Positions 1-6,279 of a DNA stretch of 12,781 nt are shown one piece after another. The notes under the pieces were generated by a model. The model was not told the origin of the DNA. It was given only the letters and a program-made list of their open reading frames with translations, and made no database searches. Source of the DNA: Bacillota bacterium (GTDB lineage Bacteria > Bacillota > Clostridia > Lachnospirales > Lachnospiraceae); assembly GCA_023435505.1 (NCBI GenBank), contig JAEYRR010000376.1, positions 1-12,781 on the forward strand, read 5' to 3'. The position numbers and the translations under genes are program-made. How positions within the stretch are numbered: position 1 is the first letter of the stretch; every line of letters starts with the position of its first letter.

Positions 1-795
1 GCCAACGTCTACACAAGGGAATTTGGCACCTAGAATTTTTACTACCTTATCTTCCACGAAGGTTGCATCTAAAATGTTGCTTTCTCCAATAAAGTCTGCT
101 ACAAAGGCATTCTTTGGCTCATTGTAGATATCCTCTGGCGTTCCTACCTGTTGAATATATCCTTGGTTCATAACAACGATAGTATCGGACATAGTTAGGG
201 CCTCTTCCTGGTCATGAGTAACATAAACAAAGGTAATGCCTAACTCGTTTTTCAAGCGGATTAGTTCATACTGCATATCCTGACGAAGTTTTAAATCCAA
301 GGCACCTAAAGGTTCATCCAAAAGAAGTACCTTAGGTTCATTTACAATGGCCCTTGCAATGGCAATTCTCTGTTGCTGTCCACCACTTAAAGAATCTGGA
401 GTACGATTCTCATAGCCCTGAAGATTTACTAACTTTAAGGCATATTCTATCTTATCTTTTATATATTTATCTGGTTTATTCTTAATCTTTAAGCCAAATG
501 CGATATTCTGCGCAATGGTCATATGTGAAAAAAGAGCATACTTCTGGAATACGGTATTAAGTTGGCGCTCATTAGGAGCAAGTTTAGTAATATCCTTTCC
601 ATCAAAGATTACCTTTCCCTTATCCGGAGATTCAAATCCACCAATCAGGCGTAATGTGGTAGTCTTACCACAGCCACTGGGACCAAGTAAAGTCAAAAAT
701 TCATTTTCTTTTATATACAGGTTCAGTTCATCTAAAACTACATTGCTTCCGTAGGTCTTTGTAATATTGATTAGATCAATTAATTTCTTTTCCAT
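1..795 (-). CDS. potA: Spermidine/putrescine ABC transporter ATP-binding protein PotA (3' end beyond window)
   Basis: This is the cytoplasmic ATPase that energises polyamine import with the membrane proteins PotB and PotC and the binding protein PotD. The visible 265 codons encode an ABC nucleotide-binding domain with Walker A GPSGCGKT (residues 38-45), Q-loop region [12 protein letters not shown] (84-95), signature LSGGQQQR (136-143), Walker B VLLLDE (156-161) and switch His194 in THD. The C-terminal regulatory domain is just beginning ([15 protein letters not shown]). PotA is usually about 350 residues, so roughly 85 are missing past the left edge. The codon two before the start ATG is a stop, so translation cannot begin earlier. 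The Shine-Dalgarno-like AGGAAAGG (810-817) is 14 nt from the ATG, which is long. The gene lies 43 nt after the XRE-cupin regulator and is probably cotranscribed with it. PotA is favoured over other CUT-type importers by the strong motif match and the regulator next door. Confidence 0.93.
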   Translation of the reverse strand, partial: MEKKLIDLINITKTYGSNVVLDELNLYIKENEFLTLLGPSGCGKTTTLRLIGGFESPDKGKVIFDGKDITKLAPNERQLNTVFQKYALFSHMTIAQNIAFGLKIKNKPDKYIKDKIEYALKLVNLQGYENRTPDSLSGGQQQRIAIARAIVNEPKVLLLDEPLGALDLKLRQDMQYELIRLKNELGITFVYVTHDQEEALTMSDTIVVMNQGYIQQVGTPEDIYNEPKNAFVADFIGESNILDATFVEDKVVKILGAKFPCVDVG

Positions 796-838
796 AACTT
801 ATACCATATCCTTTCCTGCGTACTTCCACATTTCTCTC

Positions 839-1378
839 TTAAAAGCTCGGTGGCGTAGATACCCAAAGTATCGTTGCCCCCGTCTTGCCATTGGCCTCTA
901 TATGATGCTTTTTGTTCGGAGTAAAGTAAAAAGACTCACCTTTTTTTGCTCTATAACTAGTATTGCCAATTACAATTTTGATACTTCCACTTAATACGTG
1001 ACCAAATTCCTCTCCTTCATGTGGATTGTCAGGATAAGTCGAACCATCTGGTTCTAGTGTTAGTAGGATCGGTTCCATCATATTCTTCTGAGCATTGGGA
1101 ATAATCCACTCTATTTTATTAAGAAGGTCACCATCAATCTTTTCGAAATAATCCGTCTTCTTAAAAACCACCTGTTCCGAGGTTGTATTTGAAAAGAATT
1201 CTTCCAAATTGGTTCCTAAGCATTGTAGAATATCTACTAAGGTTGCAATAGAGGGTGAAGTTAGATCCCTTTCTAGCTGGGAAATGAAACCTTTAGAAAG
1301 CTCACTTCGATCAGCTAACTCTTCCTGCGTAAGACCTTTTTGCGTTCTTAGCTCTTTAATCTTATGCCCGATATGCAT
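839..1378 (-). CDS. XRE-family HTH regulator with C-terminal cupin domain, probable regulator of potA operon
   Basis: This is a 179-residue DNA-binding regulator. An N-terminal XRE helix-turn-helix (about residues 6-61, GLTQEELADRSELSKGFISQLE) is followed by a small-ligand-binding cupin barrel (about 105-175, with PHEGEEFGHVLSGS and GESFYFTPNKKHHIEA). The architecture is that of PuuR-type regulators, which in Firmicutes often precede potABCD. Control of polyamine uptake is therefore inferred from context. The start is set at the ATG at 1378, preceded by GGAGAGG at good spacing. The same frame stays open up to 1450, but that would add residues with no ribosome binding site and would run into the operator. 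The gene has a strong promoter (1499-1526) with two tandem inverted-repeat sites (1446-1484) just downstream of the predicted transcription start, which suggests autorepression of the regulator and of potA together. Confidence 0.9.
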   Translation of the reverse strand: MHIGHKIKELRTQKGLTQEELADRSELSKGFISQLERDLTSPSIATLVDILQCLGTNLEEFFSNTTSEQVVFKKTDYFEKIDGDLLNKIEWIIPNAQKNMMEPILLTLEPDGSTYPDNPHEGEEFGHVLSGSIKIVIGNTSYRAKKGESFYFTPNKKHHIEANGKTGATILWVSTPPSF

Positions 1379-1445
1379 AGTATCCTCTCCTTCCTTGTAC
1401 TTTGCTATGTACAACTCTACTGCACGGACTCGATATACTTTATAA

Positions 1446-1484
1446 TTCAAGTAAAACTAAACTTTCAGTTTAGTTTTACTAAAC
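1446..1484 (-). promoter_or_regulatory. Tandem operator, probable XRE-cupin binding sites
   Basis: Two sites of the form GTTTAGTnnnACTAAAC lie 22 bp apart centre to centre, about two helical turns. The one at 1468-1484 is perfect. The one at 1446-1462 keeps one full half-site (ACTAAAC) and a weaker other half. Read across both, 1450-1463 and 1467-1480 also form a perfect 14-bp inverted repeat around a 3-nt centre. The sites lie just downstream of the predicted start of transcription for the regulator-potA operon, where a bound repressor would block transcription. The symmetry is directly visible. The identity of the bound protein is inferred. Confidence 0.75.
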
Positions 1485-1498
1485 AAACGGCAAGATTT

Positions 1499-1526
1499 AT
1501 TATACACCGAAAAAATCTGATGTCAA
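1499..1526 (-). promoter_or_regulatory. Sigma-A promoter of the XRE-cupin/potA operon
   Basis: On the minus strand a perfect -35 TTGACA (1521-1526) and a perfect -10 TATAAT (1499-1504) are separated by 16 bp. Transcription should start near 1492, about 114 nt upstream of the regulator's ATG. An operator follows immediately. Confidence 0.85.
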
Positions 1527-1558
1527 TAGAAAAGTAAAAGACTTCTAAATAATCGAAT

Positions 1559-1586
1559 AAAGGCAGTCACTAATGTGACTGCCTTT
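1559..1586 (-). terminator. Rho-independent terminator of the GH25 gene
   Basis: A perfect 12-bp stem (AAAGGCAGTCAC with its complement) has a 4-nt loop, and on the minus strand it is followed by a U-rich stretch. It begins 12 nt after the stop codon of the muramidase gene and separates it from the regulator-potA operon. Confidence 0.85.
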
Positions 1587-1598
1587 AATTATGAAATC

Positions 1599-3887
1599 TT
1601 ATTTTGTCTTTTTATACACGATATTGCTGAAACTTCCGTATACAGTTTTCCCATTCACTACACGATATGCCCTTACCTTATAGTAATAAGTTTTATTTCG
1701 TTTTAAACTTCTGTTAGTATAACTCCTATACTGAGTAGTAGCTACTCTCTTATAAGTTCCATATTTAGAAGTAGAACGATAGATTTGATAGCCCTTGGCT
1801 CCAGATACCTTGTTATAGGTTAAGGTAAGCCTTCCTGCTCCTGGAGTAATCCTAGTAACTACAGCCTTATATAAAGATGGCTTTCTTGTTACATAGCTTG
1901 AGGATGCCGACTTATAATACTTACCTGATATCTTCCGAACCGCCACTACCTTGTAATAATAGGTAGTTCCGGTATTTAAATAACTGTTCTTATAATACGT
2001 TCTGGTTGTGGTAGCTATTTTCTTATATCCACCACTTGGTTTAAGGGAACGATACACATAATATAACGTTGCATCACTGGTCTTTTTCCAAGACAAAGAT
2101 ACACTATTATAAGTTGAACTAGTAACCTTAAATGAGGTAACCTTGTTTAAGACTGGTTTAACGCTAACAATAGGTTCTGAGGAATAATAGGTTCCTAAGG
2201 CATCTACATACTTGGCAGCCACTTTAAAGTAATAGGTTTGATGAGGATTAAGTCCTGTTGTTTTATAGGTATTGGACGTAATATCGGCTAAGGTTTTATA
2301 ACTACCGTTCTTACTGGTGGAGTATTTCACAACATATCCTGTCGCACCTTTTACCTTATTCCAGGTCAATTTTACGGTATTGTAATTTAGGCTGGTGGCC
2401 TTTAAGTTAGTTACATAAGCAACAACATGTTTATAGCTAACCTTGGCGGAAGATACTGTCTTTGTATCTGTTCCGTCTTGAACTGTTGCAACAACCTGAT
2501 AATAATAGGTCTGTCCAAATACAACACTGCTATCGATAAAGGAATTGGTCATAGAATCTGTTGTCTTAATGGTAGAATATTGGCCATTTATGCTAGTACT
2601 TCTTAAAATACTATAGCTACTTGCTCCCAGTATCAGATCCCAGCTAAGCCTTGCTGAGCTAAGGTTATAATTGGTAACCTTTAAAACAGGCTTGCCCAAT
2701 GTAGTACGGACAATTTTTATAGTTTTGTCGGATAGCTTAGTACTGTCATTAATGTCTGGATTCATTATTAGTAAAGAATCCTTGGTAATATTGTTTTTAC
2801 TGACTACCGTATCAAGAGTATCAGTTCCATTTGCTATATAGGTAACTGCTGCTGTCTTCATGTCAATGTGGGTAAAGCCAGTCACCGATTCCTTAATATC
2901 AAATTCATAGTTGTGGTCTACTGTATTATCCTTTATCCCATCCAGTTTCACGCTACTGCTATATTGCCACATTCTTGTGTAAGGATAATGATCTGCTGAT
3001 GAATTAAAATGGTAGTAATCATTAATAATAGCACCACCTTTGGCATAATGAGCAATCCAAAGATCATACTTAATCGCACTGATATCAAGATAATTTTTAC
3101 TATAGTTACATCCACTGTATACCATTGGTGTATAACCAGCTGCTTTAATTGTTTGACAAAAAGCATTTATAATCTTGGTGTTTGTACTCTTAGATAGCTT
3201 TGACTGTACAGCATCTTCTATATCAAAAGCAACTGGGTAGGTAATCTTATACCCTTTGATTAGCGATAAAACATAATTTGCTTCTTTTTTTGCCTGTTCC
3301 ACAGTCGTTGCCTTACTGTAATGATAGACTCCTACAGGAATATTATTTGCAATCGCATTTTTGATATTATATGTATACCGTTCATCTTTATTAAGTATTA
3401 ACTTATTGTTTGATATCGTAGAATAACTAGATCGAATAATCGCATATTGAATTCCTGTAGCTTTTACCTTGGACCAATCAATACTATACTGCCATTTTGA
3501 TACGTCAATACCTATCCTGTTTGCGTTACTCATTACTTCATCAGAACTTAAAAATTCTGATTGGTTTCCACCGTTGTTTTGATAAGCCATGACCTTAAAA
3601 CGGTACACTTTATCCCTAGTCAGGTTGTCAAATACCACAGCGGTATTGTTCACAGACGCAGCATGCTGATAGCTTCGTCCATCGTCTATGGAGGCATAGA
3701 CATTATACCCATCTGCACCATTAACTGCTTTCCATGTTAATTTAATCGTATCGATTGCTGGATGCTTTACAGCTACAGGTAGCGTTGTTTCCGCACTAAC
3801 CTTTACATGAAATATCCCAATTATTCCGGATAACATGATTACTGATAATAGAAGTATTCCCAGTAGTGTTCTCTTTTTCATTGTCAT
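1599..3887 (-). CDS. Secreted GH25 muramidase (1,4-beta-N-acetylmuramidase) with five FN3 domains
   Basis: This 762-residue secreted enzyme is predicted to cut the MurNAc-GlcNAc bond of peptidoglycan. It has a signal peptide with a Lys/Arg start, a hydrophobic core (7-26) and probable cleavage after Ala32 (VSA/E). An FN3 domain follows (about 36-120), then the GH25 catalytic barrel (about 124-335). The family's acidic residues are visible: Asp128 in GIDVSKWQ and the DxE pair Asp222/Glu224 in FDIED. The family's C-terminal strand motif appears as MWQYSS and VDHNYEF. Residues 347-392 look like a degenerate LysM wall-binding repeat (GTDTLDTVVSKNN, then MNPDIN). Four further FN3 domains (about 400-485, 490-578, 580-668 and 672-760) complete the protein. 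The first ATG has GAGAGG 8 nt upstream and is preferred to the ATG two codons later. The gene is monocistronic. It could act in wall turnover, in competition, or as an autolysin. The domain call is firm, the biological role is not. Confidence 0.9.
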   Translation of the reverse strand: MTMKKRTLLGILLLSVIMLSGIIGIFHVKVSAETTLPVAVKHPAIDTIKLTWKAVNGADGYNVYASIDDGRSYQHAASVNNTAVVFDNLTRDKVYRFKVMAYQNNGGNQSEFLSSDEVMSNANRIGIDVSKWQYSIDWSKVKATGIQYAIIRSSYSTISNNKLILNKDERYTYNIKNAIANNIPVGVYHYSKATTVEQAKKEANYVLSLIKGYKITYPVAFDIEDAVQSKLSKSTNTKIINAFCQTIKAAGYTPMVYSGCNYSKNYLDISAIKYDLWIAHYAKGGAIINDYYHFNSSADHYPYTRMWQYSSSVKLDGIKDNTVDHNYEFDIKESVTGFTHIDMKTAAVTYIANGTDTLDTVVSKNNITKDSLLIMNPDINDSTKLSDKTIKIVRTTLGKPVLKVTNYNLSSARLSWDLILGASSYSILRSTSINGQYSTIKTTDSMTNSFIDSSVVFGQTYYYQVVATVQDGTDTKTVSSAKVSYKHVVAYVTNLKATSLNYNTVKLTWNKVKGATGYVVKYSTSKNGSYKTLADITSNTYKTTGLNPHQTYYFKVAAKYVDALGTYYSSEPIVSVKPVLNKVTSFKVTSSTYNSVSLSWKKTSDATLYYVYRSLKPSGGYKKIATTTRTYYKNSYLNTGTTYYYKVVAVRKISGKYYKSASSSYVTRKPSLYKAVVTRITPGAGRLTLTYNKVSGAKGYQIYRSTSKYGTYKRVATTQYRSYTNRSLKRNKTYYYKVRAYRVVNGKTVYGSFSNIVYKKTK

Positions 3888-4007
3888 ATCGTCGTCCTCT
3901 CTAATCTACAGAATCTACTCTGATACTTAGTTTTAATAGTATTCTGTCTGTCATATTAATAAAGAATTATGTCAATATAATGGCCAAATAGTTCCTGAAA
4001 CAAAGTA

Positions 4008-4055
4008 AAGTCATATGCTATCAAATTAGTTTCCATTTGATACAGCACATGACTT
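4008..4055 (-). terminator. Rho-independent terminator of trpS
   Basis: A long imperfect hairpin pairs AAGTCAT, TGCT and ATCAAAT with their complements, with one mismatch and a 2-nt bulge. It starts 10 nt after the trpS stop codon and is followed on the minus strand by TTTACTTTGTTT. Confidence 0.75.
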
Positions 4056-4064
4056 ATTCATTAC

Positions 4065-5069
4065 TTATCTAATTTTTTCTGGAAATCCAACTTTTTTTTG
4101 CACCTTACGTAATGTTTTCTGCGCAAAATAATTTGCCTTTTCAGCATTTGCTTTGATAATACCATCAATATATGCCTTGTCCTTAGTTAAAGCTGCATGC
4201 TTTTCCTGTAAAGGACGTAGAAGATCAACTACTGATTCACCAACAGCCAGTTTGAAATCGCCATACCCTTTTGAGTCAAATTCTCTCTCTATCTCTTCCT
4301 TGGTCTTACCGGTAGCAGCCCCATAGATATCCATTAGGTTACTTACTCCTGGCTTATCAGCGGAGTAACGGACTTCATTACCAGAATCAGTAACAGCACG
4401 TTTAAATTTACGAATAATGGTATCCGGATCATCCATCAGATAGATACTTGCATTAGGATTCTCATCCGACTTACTCATCTTCTTTAATGGGTCTTGAAGA
4501 CTCATAACCTTTGCCCCAACCTTACCGATATAAGGTTCAGGGATAGTAAATACATCCCCATAGATATTATTGAAGCGTTCAGCAATGTCTCTAGTCAACT
4601 CCAGATGCTGCTTTTGGTCAACACCTACAGGAACCACATCTGCCTGATATAACAAAATATCTGCTGCCATCAGAACAGGATACGTATACAGACCGGAATT
4701 GATATTATCTGCATGCTTTGCTGCTTTATCCTTGAACTGTGTCATACGGTTTAATTCACCCATATAGGTAAAACAGTTTAAAATCCAGCTTAATTCTGCA
4801 TGACCAGATACGTGGGACTGATAATAGATGCAATTCTTCTCTGGATCAAGCCCGGCTGCAATATATAAAGTAAGCAGTTCTCTGGCACGTTTTCTAAGTT
4901 CTGCAGGATCCTGACGCACCGTAATAGAATGCATATCTACTACACTATAAAAGCACTGGTAATCATCACATAATGTAACCCAATTTTTAAGGGCTCCCAG
5001 ATAATTTCCAAGTGTAAGATTTCCCGTTGCTTGCATGCCGCTAAATAAGGTCTTTTTACCGTCTAGCAT
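4065..5069 (-). CDS. trpS: Tryptophanyl-tRNA synthetase
   Basis: This class I aminoacyl-tRNA synthetase activates tryptophan with ATP and charges tRNA-Trp in the cytoplasm. Its 334 residues match the usual bacterial length. The HIGH-type signature appears as TGNLTLGNYLGA (15-26) after the family start SGMQATG. The KMSKS loop is at 197-201 (PLKKMSKSDENPNASIYL). GVDQKQHLELTRDIAERFN (149-167) is the typical tryptophan-pocket and helix region. AAGGAAG precedes the ATG at 5069 at normal spacing. The gene stands alone between two terminators (5187-5221 upstream, 4008-4055 downstream). No T-box leader (no GGGTGGNACCGCG-like sequence) and no obvious sigma-A promoter was seen in the 117 nt between the upstream terminator and the start. 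That space is mostly filled by a structured element. Confidence 0.97.
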   Translation of the reverse strand: MLDGKKTLFSGMQATGNLTLGNYLGALKNWVTLCDDYQCFYSVVDMHSITVRQDPAELRKRARELLTLYIAAGLDPEKNCIYYQSHVSGHAELSWILNCFTYMGELNRMTQFKDKAAKHADNINSGLYTYPVLMAADILLYQADVVPVGVDQKQHLELTRDIAERFNNIYGDVFTIPEPYIGKVGAKVMSLQDPLKKMSKSDENPNASIYLMDDPDTIIRKFKRAVTDSGNEVRYSADKPGVSNLMDIYGAATGKTKEEIEREFDSKGYGDFKLAVGESVVDLLRPLQEKHAALTKDKAYIDGIIKANAEKANYFAQKTLRKVQKKVGFPEKIR

Positions 5070-5100
5070 AATTTACACTTCCTTTTCATCTCTTCTGCTA

Positions 5101-5186
5101 ATCATACTGCGTGCATGAACTATGCACACCGCGTGTCCCAAATATGCACACCTCATGACTTCGTCATTCGGTGATGGACGCTCGCC
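5101..5186. repeat. Structured, GC-richer intergenic element, possible dispersed repeat
   Basis: This stretch is visibly richer in GC than its surroundings and dense in short repeats. ATGCACACC occurs twice, 22 bp apart (5122-5130 and 5144-5152). GTGCAT/ATGCAC form an inverted repeat around GAACT (5111-5127). ATGAC/GTCAT form a hairpin around TTC (5155-5167). It lies between the cysK terminator and trpS. It contains no open frame of note. It may be a member of a dispersed intergenic repeat family or a structured trpS leader, and the sequence alone does not decide which. Confidence 0.4.
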
Positions 5187-5221
5187 AAAAACTCTTATGC
5201 TAGTTTAACATAGGAGTTTTT
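5187..5221 (-). terminator. Rho-independent terminator of the cysK locus
   Basis: The 13-bp stem pairs AAAAACTCCTATG with CATAAGAGTTTTT, with one non-Watson-Crick pair, around a 9-nt loop. On the minus strand it ends in a run of five T. It starts 9 nt after the cysK stop codon. Confidence 0.85.
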
Positions 5222-5230
5222 GTTTGTAAA

Positions 5231-6133
5231 CTATAACAATCCAGTACTGAAATAACGTTCCATACGATCTGCAAGTATGGTTGCTATTACCTTATCCTTG
5301 CCATATTTTTCGGAAATAAACTTAGCCGCCCATACATTGGCTCCTGAAGAGGTCCCGCACAAAAGTCCCTGGACTCTAGCTAACTCTCTTGTAGTCTCAA
5401 TGGCATCTTCATCAGTAACCTCAACGAAATCATCAATTACAGAGGTATCTAGTACTTCTGGAATAAAACCATCTCCGATGCCCTGAATGCTGTGAAGCCC
5501 AGGTTCATGCCCTAATAGGGCCGATACATTTTTAGGCTCTACTGCTATAATCTTTAAGTCCGGATTCATTTCTTTAAGATATTTACCGACTCCCTGTAAG
5601 GTACCTCCACTTCCAAGGCCGGATACAAAGATATCAACCTTACCGCCTAACTGCTCATACAACTCTCTGGCAGTGGTTTTATAATGAATATCCGGATTAT
5701 TCGGATTCTCGAACTGTTGTGGCATATAGTAAGTATCAGAACTAGCTACCAGGCGTTTTGCCTCATCTACGGCTCCCCCAATGCTAAGCTCCTTAGGGGT
5801 AAGGCGTAATTCAGCACCTAACGCTGTAATAATCTTCTTTCGTTCCTCACTCATATTCTCTGGCATAACAATAATAACATGATAGCCTTTTCGCACGCCT
5901 ACAAGGGCAAGACCTATTCCGGTATTCCCACTGGTTGGCTCCACGATTGTCATTCCTGGTCTAAGAATCCCTTTACGTTCTGCTTCTTCCACCATATTTT
6001 TTGCAACTCTGTCTTTGATACTTCCACCAGGGTTTTAAAACTCTGCCTTGGCATATATGTTGAGTCCTGTAGTAGACTTTAGGCTTACTAAAGGGGTATT
6101 ACCGATCAAATCCAGAATATTCTCTGTGACCAT
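5231..6133 (-). pseudogene. cysK: Cysteine synthase (O-acetylserine sulfhydrylase) interrupted by an in-frame TAA at codon 33
   Basis: The intact enzyme would be a PLP-dependent protein making cysteine from O-acetylserine and sulfide. The frame from the ATG at 6133, with an ideal AGGAGGAG site 5 nt upstream, begins MVTENILDLIGNTPLVSLKS, a canonical start. It then meets TAA at 6035-6037, and the same frame continues directly as NPGGSIKDR. The only lesion is therefore this one codon. Past it, all key elements are present: PLP lysine at codon 40 (SIKDR), TSGNTG (67-72), QFENPNNPDIHYKTT, the phosphate loop GSGGT (174-178) and GTSSGAN. The 300-codon length is normal. Restarting at the next ATG (5995) would lose the catalytic lysine, so that product could not be an ordinary cysteine synthase. 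The final segment reads ADRMERYFST, where the family more often has a PDTGERY-like motif. The gene has its own promoter and terminator. A very recent mutation, a sequencing error, or readthrough are all possible. Confidence 0.85.
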
Positions 6134-6161
6134 ACTAGCTCCTCCTATATGTAACAATAAT

Positions 6162-6175
6162 CAATAGTTCTATTG
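6162..6175. promoter_or_regulatory. Small palindrome at the cysK promoter, candidate operator
   Basis: CAATAG and CTATTG form a 6-bp inverted repeat with a 2-bp centre, overlapping the downstream edge of the cysK -10 box and the predicted transcription start. The position fits a repressor site for a sulfur regulator, but no regulator can be named from the sequence. Confidence 0.35.
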
Positions 6176-6199
6176 TATCATATTAATAAGGTTTCGCAA
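6172..6199 (-). promoter_or_regulatory. Sigma-A promoter of cysK
   Basis: On the minus strand -35 TTGCGA (6194-6199) and -10 TACAAT (6172-6177) are 16 bp apart. A TG one base before the -10 makes it an extended -10 promoter. The boxes lie about 40 nt upstream of the cysK ATG. Confidence 0.7.
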
Positions 6200-6231
6200 G
6201 TACTACACAGTAAAAGTAAGGCACAAAAATA

Positions 6232-6261
6232 TAAACCGACCACCAATTGGTGGTCGGTTTA
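6232..6261 (-). terminator. Terminator of the marR-ABC exporter operon
   Basis: A perfect 30-nt palindrome contains AAACCGACCACC and its complement. It lies 18 nt after the stop codon of the second exporter gene and runs into TTTATATTTTTG on the minus strand, forming a very stable terminator hairpin. Confidence 0.9.
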
Positions 6262-6279
6262 ATAGTAGAAACTCTTCGT

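Noticed and set aside
1379..1450. A longer XRE-cupin regulator starting at 1450
   Set aside because: There is no ribosome binding site, the start sits in the operator, and the family begins near the ATG at 1378, which has GGAGAGG upstream.
5070..5186. A T-box riboswitch before trpS
   Set aside because: The region is too short, and the conserved T-box sequence and the antiterminator/terminator pair after it are absent. The hairpin at 5187-5221 directly follows cysK and is its terminator.
5231..5995. A functional short cysteine synthase beginning at 5995
   Set aside because: It would lack the N-terminal domain segment and the PLP-binding lysine, and no good ribosome binding site precedes it. 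It is better read as the remainder of an interrupted gene.
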